DNA from: Rubrivivax sp.
GTDB lineage: Bacteria > Pseudomonadota > Gammaproteobacteria > Burkholderiales > Burkholderiaceae_C
Length of the DNA stretch: 43,566 bases
Direction: 5' to 3'
Assembly: GCA_021298085.1 (NCBI GenBank)
Contig: JAJTDE010000016.1
Span: forward strand, 1-43,566
Below, piece after piece: positions 1 to 8,063 of this stretch (positions are counted from its first letter, which is position 1; each line of letters begins with the position of its first letter). The notes beneath the pieces were generated by a model. The model saw only the letters and a program-made list of their open reading frames with translations, was not told the DNA's origin and made no database searches. Position numbers and translations under genes: made by a program.

Positions 1-155
1 TGAAGGGGGAATTGTGACGGCCGCAGGCTGTCACAAGGAGGACATGGAGTGGGAGGGTGCCCGCCGCCCTTGGCCCGGGCCAACTGCTCGCCATCGGGCA
101 TGCGTGGCGTGAAGCCACGCCCGCGCCCGGCACCCACCACGGCAGACAGTGACGC
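1..155. other. Gene-free left edge with two small hairpins
   Basis: I see no supportable gene here. Two perfect 7-bp inverted repeats are present. TTGTGAC (12-18) pairs with GTCACAA (30-36), and GCGTGGC (102-108) pairs with GCCACGC (114-120) across a 5-nt loop. The second sits just beyond the stop of the leftward NnrU gene and could help end its transcript, but no T-run follows it on either strand. The short open frames here are GC-rich overlaps with no recognisable protein. Confidence 0.4.
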
Positions 156-752
156 TCAGCCCGCCGCGACCCGCGCAAACGGCCGCACACCGATCCAGGC
201 GCCATGTGCCCAGAAGGCAAAGGCCGCCCACAGCGCCATGCCAATCACCACGGTCAGCACCGTGGGCAGCACGCGGCCAGGCGCGTAGACCAGCCCCAGG
301 GCACGGTCGCGGCCGCGGGCGGCGCGGAAGCTCAGCACGGCCCAGACCAGAAAACCACCGAACAGCAGCAAGTCAGCCAGCGTGTGGTTGACGATCAGAT
401 GGGAAAAAGCCCAGAGCTTCACGCCCAGGATCATCGGGTGCTTCACCGCCGCCTTGATGTGGTTGCCAGGCACGTAGGCGCCAGCCAGCAACACAAAGGC
501 GAAGAGGGTGAGCAGCGACGCCGCGTGCCGTACGCCAGAGGGCAACGGTGTCCACAGGGGCACAGGGTTCTGCCGCGCCATACCGTAACCCCAGATGATC
601 AGGATGAAGCCCACCACGGACAGCACGGAGTAAAGGCCCTTCCAGGCCTTCTCCCCACGCTGTGCGATGAAGTGTGTGCGCCAGCCTTCGGCAAACACCC
701 GCGTGGAATGAATGCCCAGAAAGATCAGCAATCCCAGGACCAGGTATGTCAT
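156..752 (-). CDS. NnrU family integral membrane protein
   Basis: A 198-residue, strongly hydrophobic protein with about six membrane segments. It begins with a hydrophobic stretch (MTYLVLGLLIFLGIHS) and carries a mid-protein motif KHPMILGVKLWAFSHLI that is characteristic of the NnrU family. NnrU was named from denitrifiers, where it lies in nitric-oxide-responsive loci, but its biochemical role is not settled; no denitrification genes are visible nearby. I chose the ATG at 752 because a GAGGAG ribosome site precedes it and the protein starts directly with a membrane helix. The open frame extends upstream to 851, but that part looks non-coding. The Lrp-type regulator lies about 105 bp upstream on the same strand. 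Confidence 0.8.
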   Translation of the reverse strand: MTYLVLGLLIFLGIHSTRVFAEGWRTHFIAQRGEKAWKGLYSVLSVVGFILIIWGYGMARQNPVPLWTPLPSGVRHAASLLTLFAFVLLAGAYVPGNHIKAAVKHPMILGVKLWAFSHLIVNHTLADLLLFGGFLVWAVLSFRAARGRDRALGLVYAPGRVLPTVLTVVIGMALWAAFAFWAHGAWIGVRPFARVAAG

Positions 753-857
753 GCCGCAAGCTCCTCGTATGGTGTGGGGCAGGCTGGTCGTGCACCAGCT
801 GCCAGGTGGCATTGTCGCCAGCCAGGGCCGCTTCGCCACGCCGTGCGGCAAGCGCCC

Positions 858-1319
858 TCAAACCCTCCGGTCAATCCGACGGGCCAGCACCACCGAGGTC
901 TGGGTTCTCAACACGCCGGGCATCTCGCCGATCTCGTCCAGCAGCATGTCCAGCCGGGCGGGCGATTCGGCCCGCAGCAGTGCCAGGTAGTCAAACTCGC
1001 CGCTCACGCTGCTGAGCTGGCGCAGCTCCGGCAGGCTGGACAGGCGCAGCTGCAGCGTGCGCGCCTCCTTCGGGTTGACGGACAGGCTGACATACGCCTG
1101 CACCGAACGTTCGTCCTGCTCGGCCGCCAGCACCACGGTGTAGCCGACGATCACCCCGCTGCGCTCCAGGCGGGCGAGCCGTGCCACCACCGTGCTGCGG
1201 GCCACCTGCAGGCGGCGGGCCAGGTCCGCGTGGCTCATGCGGGCATTGGACTGCAGCAGGGCCAGCAAGGCCCTGTCGGTGGTGTCCAGGGTGCGGGCCG
1301 GGGGCAGGGACGTGTTCAT
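858..1319 (-). CDS. Lrp/AsnC family transcriptional regulator
   Basis: A 153-residue protein with the standard two-part Lrp layout. An N-terminal winged helix-turn-helix spans about residues 12-60 (LDTTDRALLALLQSNARMSH, then the recognition helix region ARSTVVARLARL). A C-terminal ligand-sensing RAM domain spans about 70-145. Family members bind an amino acid and control its synthesis or breakdown. The gene is divergent from a saccharopine-dehydrogenase-type enzyme, so local control of that gene is the natural inference. An ATG at 1319 is preferred; another in-frame ATG lies at 1331. The 143-bp divergent gap holds two copies of a palindromic motif. Confidence 0.88.
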   Translation of the reverse strand: MNTSLPPARTLDTTDRALLALLQSNARMSHADLARRLQVARSTVVARLARLERSGVIVGYTVVLAAEQDERSVQAYVSLSVNPKEARTLQLRLSSLPELRQLSSVSGEFDYLALLRAESPARLDMLLDEIGEMPGVLRTQTSVVLARRIDRRV

Positions 1320-1363
1320 GGTGGAGCGCAAAGCCGTGGACTGACGTTCTGTCGCAAGTCTAC

Positions 1364-1404
1364 TGACGATTCGTCATCTTCAGACTCTATATCGACGATT
1401 CGAT
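1364..1404. promoter_or_regulatory. Putative Lrp-type operator pair
   Basis: GACGATTCG occurs at 1365-1373 and again at 1394-1402, a 29-bp repeat period, close to three helical turns. The first copy sits in the near-perfect palindrome TGACGATTCGTCA (1364-1376). The second lies in ATCGA-CGAT-TCGAT (1391-1404). Both fall between the divergent regulator and the saccharopine-dehydrogenase-type gene. Same-face spacing of half-palindromes is what an octameric Lrp-family regulator would use. The operator role is inferred. Confidence 0.5.
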
Positions 1405-1462
1405 CCTTGGTTTTGTCACCACCCCTGCCTAGACTGGGCGCATCGACACCCGGAGAAACCCC

Positions 1463-2581
1463 ATGAAGATTGCCTTGCTTGGCGCCGGCCACATCGGCCA
1501 GACCATCGCCCAGTGGCTGTGTGCCACGGGCGACTACCAGGTCACCCTGTGCGACCAGCGCGACGATGCGCTGCAGCGTGTGGCCGCCAGCCTGGCCGGC
1601 ACCGCCGCCGGCCAGGCGCTGCGCACCCAGGTGCTGAGCCTTGACGACCGGCAGTCCGCAGCCCGCGTGCTGCGTGGGCACAACGCCGTCATCAACGCAC
1701 TGCCCTACCACCTGGCCGTCACCGCTGCCTCCGCCGCGCGCGAGGCCGGCTGCCACTACTTTGACCTCACCGAAGACGTCGCCGCCACCCGCGCCATCCA
1801 GCAGATGGCCGAGGGTGCCCCCACCGCCTTCATGCCGCAGTGCGGCCTCGCGCCGGGCTTCATCGGCATCGTCGCGCACCACCTGGCCCAGGGCTTCGAC
1901 ACCGTGCACGATGTGAAGATGCGGGTTGGCGCACTGCCCGCCTTCCCGACCAACGCCCTGAAGTACAACCTCACCTGGAGCGTGGACGGGTTGATCAACG
2001 AGTACTGCCACCCCTGCGAAGCCATCCGCGACGGCCAGCCGCTGGAGGTGCTGCCCCTGGAAGGCCTCGAACACTTCAGCCTGGACGGCACCGAGTACGA
2101 GGCCTTCAACACCAGCGGCGGGCTGGGCACGCTGTGCGAGACCTGGGCCGGCCGGCTGCGCAGCCTGGACTACAAGAGCGTGCGCTACCCGGGCCACCAG
2201 GCGCTGATGAAAGTGCTGCTGGAAGACCTTCAGCTGCGCGACGAGCCGCACACCCTGAAGGCTATCCTGCGCAAGGCCGTGCCAGGCACGATGCAGGACG
2301 TGGTGCTGGTGTTTGTCACGGTCAGCGGCCTGAAGCGCGGCGCGCTGGTGCAGGAAGTCTTTGCCCGCAAGATCTTTGCCGACCGCAACGAAACCCAGCC
2401 GTTGTCGGCCATCCAGATCACCACCGCAGCCGGCGTCTGCGCCGCGGTAGACCTGTTCCGGGAAGGCCAGCTGCCCGCGCGGGGCTTCATTCGCCAGGAG
2501 CAGGTGTCGCTGCCGGCCTTCCTGGCCAACCGCTTCGGCAAGGCCTACACCCAGAGCCGTCAGGTCGAGAGCATCGCCTGA
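1463..2581 (+). CDS. Saccharopine dehydrogenase family protein
   Basis: A 372-residue oxidoreductase with an N-terminal Rossmann motif GAGHIG (7-12) for NAD(P). The middle and C-terminal part resembles saccharopine reductases and related lysine-catabolic enzymes, including the segment FMPQCGLAPGFIGIVAHHLA. The family acts on the lysine-alpha-ketoglutarate adduct or analogous imino acids. Bacterial members also include carboxynorspermidine synthases and uncharacterised dehydrogenases, so the exact substrate cannot be fixed. The ATG at 1463 is preceded by GGAG. An Lrp/AsnC regulator is divergently transcribed, which favours an amino-acid substrate. A strong hairpin follows the stop. Confidence 0.85.
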   Translation: MKIALLGAGHIGQTIAQWLCATGDYQVTLCDQRDDALQRVAASLAGTAAGQALRTQVLSLDDRQSAARVLRGHNAVINALPYHLAVTAASAAREAGCHYFDLTEDVAATRAIQQMAEGAPTAFMPQCGLAPGFIGIVAHHLAQGFDTVHDVKMRVGALPAFPTNALKYNLTWSVDGLINEYCHPCEAIRDGQPLEVLPLEGLEHFSLDGTEYEAFNTSGGLGTLCETWAGRLRSLDYKSVRYPGHQALMKVLLEDLQLRDEPHTLKAILRKAVPGTMQDVVLVFVTVSGLKRGALVQEVFARKIFADRNETQPLSAIQITTAAGVCAAVDLFREGQLPARGFIRQEQVSLPAFLANRFGKAYTQSRQVESIA

Positions 2582-2621
2582 GGGCTGCCGGGTGACACCC
2601 CGTCAGCGCGTCACCCTGACA

Positions 2622-2643
2622 CCGGGCCCTGGGCAGGGCCCGG
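2622..2643. terminator. Bidirectional terminator-like hairpin
   Basis: A 9-bp perfect stem, CCGGGCCCT / AGGGCCCGG, closes a GGGC loop between two convergent genes (saccharopine-dehydrogenase-type and thiolase). No T-run follows, so it could be a GC-only terminator or a transcript-end stabiliser for both genes. Confidence 0.5.
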
Positions 2644-2666
2644 CCGGGTGCGCCATGCGCGCAGGA

Positions 2667-3851
2667 TCAGACGCGTTCGAAGATCGCCGCGATGCCCTGG
2701 CCACCGCCGATGCACATCGTCACCAGCGCATAGCGGCCCTGCACCCGCTGCAGTTCGTACAGCGCCTTGGTGGCGATGAAGGCGCCGGAGCAGCCGATGG
2801 GGTGGCCGAGCGCGATGGCGCCGCCGTTCGGGTTGGTCTTGGCCATGTCGAGCTCCAGGCCACGCGCCACGGCGATGGCCTGCGCCGCAAAGGCCTCGTT
2901 GGACTCGATGACGTCCATCTGGTCCAGCGTCAGGCCACCCTTCTTCAGGGCCATCTTGGTGGCGGGGATCGGGCCCTCGCCCATGATCTCGTTGGGCACA
3001 CCGGCCACTGCATAGCTGTGCAGCCGGGCCATGGCCTTGTGGCCGGCCTTGGCGGCGACGTCGGCATCGGCCATCACGAAGAAGGCGGCGCCGTCGTTGA
3101 TGCCTGAGGCATTGCCCGCGGTGACGCTGCCGTCCTTCTTGAAGGCCGGGCGCAGCTTGGCCAGCGACTCCATCGTGGTGTTGGCCTTCACGTACTCGTC
3201 GGTGTCGAAGGTGACATCACCCTTCTTGGTCTGCTTGACGATGGGCACGATCTGGCCCTTGAAGCGGCCTTCGGCGATGGCCGCCGCGGCACGGCGCTGC
3301 GATTCCACGGCCAGGGCGTCCTGCTCTTCCCGCGTGATGCCCCACTTGGCGCACAGGTTTTCGGCCGTGATGCCCATGTGGCCGACGCCAAAGGGATCGG
3401 TCAGCGTGGCCACCATCATGTCCAGCATCTTGGTGTCGCCCATGCGCGCGCCATTGCGCAGCGCGGGGCTCAGGTAGCCGCCGCGGCTCATCACCTCGAC
3501 ACCGCCGCCCACGCCGTAGTCGCAGTCACCCAGCAGAATGTTTTGCGCCGTGGTCACGATGCCCTGCAGGCCCGAGGCACACAGCCGGTTGACGGCCATG
3601 GCCACGCTGTCCTTGGACAGGCCCGCCTGGATGGCCGCCACGCGCGCCACGTACGGAAAGCGGCTTTCGGTGGGAATGGTGTTGCCCACCGTCACGTAGT
3701 TGATGGCCGCCGGGTCCACGCCGGAACGCTCAACGGCCGCCTTCATGATCAAACCACCCAGCTCAGCAGGCTCCATGTCGGCCAGGGAGCCGCCAAAGCT
3801 GCCAATGGCGGAACGCGCCGCACTCAACACCACCACATCGCGCTTGCTCAT
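2667..3851 (-). CDS. bktB: Acetyl-CoA C-acyltransferase (beta-ketothiolase, BktB-like)
   Basis: A 394-residue thiolase that joins or splits acyl-CoA and acetyl-CoA. All catalytic elements are present: nucleophile Cys91 in NRLCASGLQ, His350 in GHPIG, and Cys380 in MCIGGGQG. The C-terminal sequence closely resembles the beta-ketothiolase BktB of Cupriavidus from memory, which makes C4-C5 ketoacyl-CoA for polyhydroxyalkanoate or works in fatty acid breakdown. The substrate range cannot be read from sequence, so the symbol is tentative. The ATG at 3851 follows a GGAGA ribosome site; an upstream in-frame start at 3884 lacks one. It is divergent from queC. Confidence 0.9.
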   Translation of the reverse strand: MSKRDVVVLSAARSAIGSFGGSLADMEPAELGGLIMKAAVERSGVDPAAINYVTVGNTIPTESRFPYVARVAAIQAGLSKDSVAMAVNRLCASGLQGIVTTAQNILLGDCDYGVGGGVEVMSRGGYLSPALRNGARMGDTKMLDMMVATLTDPFGVGHMGITAENLCAKWGITREEQDALAVESQRRAAAAIAEGRFKGQIVPIVKQTKKGDVTFDTDEYVKANTTMESLAKLRPAFKKDGSVTAGNASGINDGAAFFVMADADVAAKAGHKAMARLHSYAVAGVPNEIMGEGPIPATKMALKKGGLTLDQMDVIESNEAFAAQAIAVARGLELDMAKTNPNGGAIALGHPIGCSGAFIATKALYELQRVQGRYALVTMCIGGGQGIAAIFERV

Positions 3852-4012
3852 CTTTCGGTCTCCTGCAGAAAGCAGCCCGTGCACGGGCGGCCTGTCAATC
3901 GGTCAAGGGCTGACAAGATACGCCCTTTCAGCTAGCGGCGGCCTTACGCAGATCAACCTAATGCGCTGAACGTGGTGCAATTCGGACTGTGACCGACGTG
4001 TTGACCCCTCTG

Positions 4013-4774
4013 ATGACAAGCCCATCGCCCGCCGCCATGGCCGGCCCGGCCCCCGGCACACCCCCGCCCGACAGTCGGGCGCTGGTGCTGTTTTCCGGTG
4101 GGCAGGACTCCACCACCTGCCTGGCCTGGGCACTGGCGCACTGCATGCATGTCGAGACCATCGGCTTCGACTACGGCCAGCGCCACCGTGTCGAGCTGGA
4201 CTGCCGGCCCCAGCTGCGCACGCTGATCGCCCAGCGGTTTCCCGACTGGGCGCCGCGGCTGGGTGACGACCACCTGCTGGACCTGAAGCTGCTGGGCCAG
4301 ATCAGCGACACCGCGCTGACGCAGGACAAGGCCATCGAACTCCAGGCCAACGGCCTGCCCAGCAGCTTTGTGCCGGGCCGCAACCTGATCTTCCTGAGTT
4401 TTGCCGCTGCCGTGGCCTACCGGCGAGGGCTGAACCTGCTGGTCGGCGGCATGTGCGAAACGGATTTTTCCGGCTACCCCGATTGCCGAGACCACACCAT
4501 GAAGGCCACCCAGCTGGCCTTGAGCCTGGGCCTGGACACCCGGCTGGAGATCCACACCCCCCTGATGTGGCTGGACAAGGCCCAGACCTGGCGCCTGGCG
4601 TCGCGGCTGGGTGGCGCGGCCCTGGTGGACCTGATCGTCGAAGAGACCCACACCTGCTACCTCGGTGACCACCACACGCGCCACGCCTGGGGCTTCGGCT
4701 GCGGGCACTGCCCGGCCTGTGCGCTGCGCGCGCGCGGCCACACGCAGTTCCTGGCCGAGGGCCACGCGGCATGA
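4013..4774 (+). CDS. queC: 7-cyano-7-deazaguanine (preQ0) synthase QueC
   Basis: QueC converts 7-carboxy-7-deazaguanine to preQ0 using ATP and ammonia, in the queuosine tRNA-modification pathway. The ATP-binding loop SGGQDST lies close to the N-terminus and is followed by DYGQRH. The zinc site is complete: one Cys in THTCYL and three in CGHCPAC near the C-terminus. The core begins at ALVLFSGG; the preceding Pro/Ala-rich residues are not part of the family fold. The start is uncertain: GTG 3989, ATG 4013 and ATG 4037 are all in frame and none has a strong ribosome site. The stop overlaps the next gene's ATG, indicating translational coupling with the QueD-type gene. Confidence 0.93.
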   Translation: MTSPSPAAMAGPAPGTPPPDSRALVLFSGGQDSTTCLAWALAHCMHVETIGFDYGQRHRVELDCRPQLRTLIAQRFPDWAPRLGDDHLLDLKLLGQISDTALTQDKAIELQANGLPSSFVPGRNLIFLSFAAAVAYRRGLNLLVGGMCETDFSGYPDCRDHTMKATQLALSLGLDTRLEIHTPLMWLDKAQTWRLASRLGGAALVDLIVEETHTCYLGDHHTRHAWGFGCGHCPACALRARGHTQFLAEGHAA

Positions 4775-5856
4775 CCCCATCGGTGCTGCACTGCGCGCAG
4801 TTCGACGAGTGGGCCAGCGCCACGCCGCTGCCCGCGGGGTTTCCGCGGGTGCAGGTCGCCTGTGCGCTGCCTGAGGGCTTCGGGGGCCCGCAGCACTTTG
4901 CGGGGGGTGAGCTGTCGGCACTGCAGCAGCGCCTGGACAGCACCATGCAGACCCTGCGGCAGGGCCTGGCGCCGGCTTCGGTGCCCACGGCCGATCAGTT
5001 GCTGGACAGGCTGATCACCGCACTGGCCGACGCTGGCCTTCAGCGTGTGTCGTGGCAGACCGGCGCGCGCAGTGGTACCCACTGGCTCGCCGATGGCTCA
5101 GGCACGCGTGTGCACTGGCGTCGCTACCGCTTCCAGGCCGCACACCGCCTGCCCCATGTCCCGCCAGGCCACAAGTGCGGGCGCATGCACGGCCATGGCT
5201 TCGAGGCGGTGGTCGCCGCCCTGGGCTGCAGCGCCGACACGCTGGACGAGGCCTGGGCACCCCTGCACATGCAGCTGAACTACGGCTGCCTGAACGCCTT
5301 GGACGGCCTGGAGAACCCCACCAGCGAACACCTCGCGCGCTGGCTGTGGCAACGGCTGCAACCGGCCCTGCCGGGTCTGCACGGTGTCAGCGTATTCGAG
5401 ACCGCGTCCTGCGGCTCCCATGCCAGCGATGCGGGCCTGACACTGCGCATCTGGAAAGATTTCACCCTGGACAGCGCCACACAGCTCAGCCAGGCGCCAC
5501 CCAGACACCCGCGAGCCGCCCTGCATGGCCACACCTACACCCTGCGCCTGCACCTGCAGGCCGCGCTGGACGCCCACTTGGGCTGGGCAGTGGATTTTGG
5601 TGACGTGAAGTCGGCGTTCAAGCCGGTCTTTGACGCGCTGGACCACCACGCGGTGGGCGCGGCGCACCGCCCGAGCACCGTCACCGAGGCGCCCCACCCC
5701 GGGGATGTGGCCACACTGGCCCGCTGGGTCGCCGAGCGCAGCCAGCCGCTGCTGCCCGCGCTGAGCCGTGTGGACCTCTTCGAGACCGACGGCAACGGCG
5801 TGGTCCTGGGCGCTGATGCCCGCCAAGCACCGCTGCTGCCCAGCGCCGGGGCCTGA
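4771..5856 (+). CDS. queD: Tandem 6-carboxytetrahydropterin synthase (QueD-like, multi-T-fold)
   Basis: QueD makes 6-carboxy-5,6,7,8-tetrahydropterin from dihydroneopterin triphosphate. Normal QueD is about 120 residues; this chain has 361. Residues about 119-230 form one unit with AAHRL (His125), CGRMHGH (Cys136, His140, His142) and [11 protein letters not shown], but the usual Asp-His of the LDH motif is Asn170-Tyr171. Residues about 231-350 form another unit with VDFGDVK and LDHH (Asp291, His292), but Thr237 replaces the first zinc His and Arg248 replaces the Cys. Residues about 27-115 look like a degenerate third unit ([11 protein letters not shown]; Gln96 at the usual Glu). The pterin-anchor Glu is kept in VSVFET and VDLFET. 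Position between queC and queE supports the role; how it folds is inference. Confidence 0.88.
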   Translation: MTPSVLHCAQFDEWASATPLPAGFPRVQVACALPEGFGGPQHFAGGELSALQQRLDSTMQTLRQGLAPASVPTADQLLDRLITALADAGLQRVSWQTGARSGTHWLADGSGTRVHWRRYRFQAAHRLPHVPPGHKCGRMHGHGFEAVVAALGCSADTLDEAWAPLHMQLNYGCLNALDGLENPTSEHLARWLWQRLQPALPGLHGVSVFETASCGSHASDAGLTLRIWKDFTLDSATQLSQAPPRHPRAALHGHTYTLRLHLQAALDAHLGWAVDFGDVKSAFKPVFDALDHHAVGAAHRPSTVTEAPHPGDVATLARWVAERSQPLLPALSRVDLFETDGNGVVLGADARQAPLLPSAGA

Positions 5857-5901
5857 ACGGCACGCCGGCCAGCCTTCTGCCACCGCCACCCCTTCACACC
5901 C

Positions 5902-6567
5902 ATGGCCTACAGCGTCAAGGAACTGTTCTATACCCTGCAGGGCGAAGGTGCCCACAGCGGGCGGGCTGCCGTCTTCTGCCGCTTCACTGGCTGCAACCTG
6001 TGGAGCGGCCGGGAGGAAGACCGCGAGAAGGCGGTGTGCCGCTTCTGCGACACCGACTTTGTCGGCACCGATGGCCCGGGCGGCGGCAAGTTCGACACCC
6101 CGCAAGCGCTGGCCGAGGCTGTTCGTGAACGCTGGGCAGCAGGTGTCGGTGCAGCAGGTGGCTCGGCGACATCGCCACGCGCCCGGCCCTACGTGGTGTG
6201 CACCGGCGGCGAACCCCTGCTGCAGCTGGATGCACCGCTGCTGGCCGCGCTGCATGCCGCGGGCTTCGAGGTGGCCGTCGAGACCAATGGCACCGTCGAG
6301 CCACCCGACGGGCTGGACTGGATCTGCGTCAGCCCCAAGAGCACGGCACCCTTGAAGCTCACGCGCGGCCATGAACTGAAGCTGGTGTACCCTCAGGCCG
6401 ACGCACCGCCCGAACGGTTCAGCCACCTCGATTTCCAGCACTTCTTCCTGCAGCCGATGGATGGCATCCTGCAGCGCCAGGCGATGCGCCAGGCCGCCGC
6501 CTACTGCATGGCCAACCCGCCGTGGCGGCTGTGCCTGCAAACGCACAAGGTGGTGGGCTTCGACTGA
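5902..6567 (+). CDS. queE: 7-carboxy-7-deazaguanine synthase QueE
   Basis: A 221-residue radical-SAM enzyme that rearranges 6-carboxytetrahydropterin (the QueD product) into 7-carboxy-7-deazaguanine, the substrate of QueC. The iron-sulfur cysteines are Cys31, Cys46 and Cys49, giving the C-x14-C-x2-C spacing typical of this QueE class rather than the usual radical-SAM C-x3-C-x2-C. FYTLQGEGAHSGRAAVFCR and the glycine-rich CTGGEPLLQ segment also match the family. It lies 45 bp after the tandem QueD gene, so queC-queD-queE is probably one transcript covering the steps from dihydroneopterin triphosphate to preQ0. The later queuosine genes and folE are not in the window. Confidence 0.94.
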   Translation: MAYSVKELFYTLQGEGAHSGRAAVFCRFTGCNLWSGREEDREKAVCRFCDTDFVGTDGPGGGKFDTPQALAEAVRERWAAGVGAAGGSATSPRARPYVVCTGGEPLLQLDAPLLAALHAAGFEVAVETNGTVEPPDGLDWICVSPKSTAPLKLTRGHELKLVYPQADAPPERFSHLDFQHFFLQPMDGILQRQAMRQAAAYCMANPPWRLCLQTHKVVGFD

Positions 6568-6660
6568 CCACAGCGCTGCGCGCCCCGCGCTTGCGCGTGC
6601 AACCTCGCACAGGCCCTGAGAGACCACGGGCACTCTGCGGTGACAATACCGCCCCGCACC

Positions 6661-7755
6661 ATGTCTGAAACCACCCCTACCCCGGCATCGGCGCCGCCAG
6701 CAATGGCCGCCCTCGACGATGCACACGACGCCACCGGCACCGCGGCCGCGCCCCTGACCGTTCAAGAGGCTCCTGCGGTTGCGGTCGAGGCGCCGCCGGC
6801 CGAGGCAGAAGCCGCTGGCGCCACGGCCGACAAGGGTCTGTCACCCGCGCAGACGGCACAACGCCTGGCCGATCTCTTCCCGGCCCTGTTCGGCCCGGAA
6901 CCCAAGCCCATCAAGCTGAAGATCCAGGCCGACCTGCAGCAACGTGCGCCGGGGGTGTTCCAGCGCCGATCACTGTCGTGGTTTCTCAGCCGCCACACCA
7001 CCACCAACGCCTACCTGAAGGCCCTGTTACAGCACAGCACGCGCTTTGACCTCGACGGGCAGCCGGCAGGTGAGATCAGCGCTGAACACCGGCAGGCCGC
7101 CGAAGAGGAGTTGGCACGCCGACGCGCCATCGCCCAGGCCAAGCGACAAGCCGCACGCGCCCCGCAAGGCCCCGGCAGGGGTGCCCGGCAACCACAAGGG
7201 CCGCAGGCCGCTGACGCGGTGCAGCCCGGTGACACGCCCGCCCATGCCAACCCCGCCACCGGAACCCCGGCACCGGCGCCCGGCAGCGTGGCCGAGGCCG
7301 CCGGTGCTCGCCGCGCTGGCGGGTCCCCCCAAGGACGAGGCCAGCCACCGGGCGAGCGCCGCGAACGAGGCCCGCGCCGCGACGGCCGAGGCCCGTCAGC
7401 CCAGGCGCCCGAGCAGCGTCCACCGCGTCGTCCTGATCACCGGCCTGCACACGCACAAGCGCAGGGGCAGGGGCGCCAAGGGCCACCGCAGCACCGGCAC
7501 GATGCCAACCGCCAGCGCGCACCGCAGGCTGCACAGGGGCCGCACCACGACAACCCGTCACGCGCGCCGGCCGCTCAGGCGCCTGCCGTGCCGCAAGACC
7601 CTGCCCAGCGCGACCGCTGGCAGCTGCTGCGCGCCTGGGAAAGCACGTCGCTGAGCAAGTCGAACTTCTGCGCCCTCAAGCGCCTCACTGAAGCCGACTT
7701 TGACGCGCAGATTGCGCAGGCCCGCCAGGAGCGGGGCGCAGCCCGTGGGGGCTGA
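6661..7755 (+). CDS. proQ: ProQ/FinO family RNA-binding protein with low-complexity tail
   Basis: ProQ/FinO proteins are RNA chaperones that bind structured small RNAs and mRNA 3' ends. The conserved domain spans about residues 60-163, with LADLFPALFGPEPKPIKLKI and RRSLSWFLSRHTTTNAYLKAL. Before it is an Ala/Pro/Glu-rich stretch. After it comes a roughly 150-residue Pro/Arg/Gln/Ala-rich disordered linker. The chain ends in a compact segment (RWQLLRAWESTSLSKSNFCAL) that looks folded and is not part of the FinO domain. ATG 6661 is preferred over an in-frame start at 6640. Length is 364 residues, longer than E. coli ProQ (232). The next small gene overlaps the 3' end. Confidence 0.86.
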   Translation: MSETTPTPASAPPAMAALDDAHDATGTAAAPLTVQEAPAVAVEAPPAEAEAAGATADKGLSPAQTAQRLADLFPALFGPEPKPIKLKIQADLQQRAPGVFQRRSLSWFLSRHTTTNAYLKALLQHSTRFDLDGQPAGEISAEHRQAAEEELARRRAIAQAKRQAARAPQGPGRGARQPQGPQAADAVQPGDTPAHANPATGTPAPAPGSVAEAAGARRAGGSPQGRGQPPGERRERGPRRDGRGPSAQAPEQRPPRRPDHRPAHAQAQGQGRQGPPQHRHDANRQRAPQAAQGPHHDNPSRAPAAQAPAVPQDPAQRDRWQLLRAWESTSLSKSNFCALKRLTEADFDAQIAQARQERGAARGG

Positions 7756-8053
7756 AGGCCCATCAACACCGCCGGCGGCCGCCCACGGGCCCGCCGGGAC
7801 ACCCTACGGGGAAGAGGCCCTGCCGAGCCTGCCCTGGCGGCGCCGCGTGTTGATCGTTGTGCTGACGCTGGCCACCACCTTCACCGTGGTGTCGATGCTG
7901 CTGGCGCCACCCGGCGGCGCCAAACGCGCCAGCGCCTCGGTGTCAGGCCCGCCGGACGACACCGCTGCCTGCCCGCCGGCGGCTGCCTCGGGCGCGGTGG
8001 CCGAAGCCTGTGTGGGCGCCATCACCCGTGTCCTGCCGCCCAGGCAGCCCTAG
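7745..8053 (+). CDS. Small single-pass membrane protein, unknown function
   Basis: A protein of about 102 residues with one clear membrane helix, RRRVLIVVLTLATTFTVVSM. It is flanked by a Pro/Ala-rich N-terminus and a short, Ala-rich C-terminal part with two cysteines. I do not recognise a family. The GTG at 7745 overlaps the proQ stop by 11 bp and has AGGAG about 13 nt upstream; an alternative ATG at 7700 lies further inside proQ. The arginines before the helix suggest an N-in, C-out orientation. The gene is short and GC-rich, so expression is likely rather than certain; the intact helix is the main support. Confidence 0.55.
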   Translation: MGAEGPSTPPAAAHGPAGTPYGEEALPSLPWRRRVLIVVLTLATTFTVVSMLLAPPGGAKRASASVSGPPDDTAACPPAAASGAVAEACVGAITRVLPPRQP

Positions 8054-8063
8054 CGCCTGGCGC

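Noticed and set aside
204..1466. Rightward 420-codon frame opposite NnrU and the Lrp regulator
   Set aside because: Antisense to two recognisable proteins; composition is His/Gln/Arg-rich and not protein-like.
3852..3988. Possible preQ1 riboswitch before queC
   Set aside because: I looked for the short preQ1 stem and A-rich tail and saw neither; the gap reads as an ordinary divergent promoter region.
5098..6765. Long leftward open frame opposite queD and queE
   Set aside because: Antisense to two well-supported enzymes; low-complexity translation and no motif.
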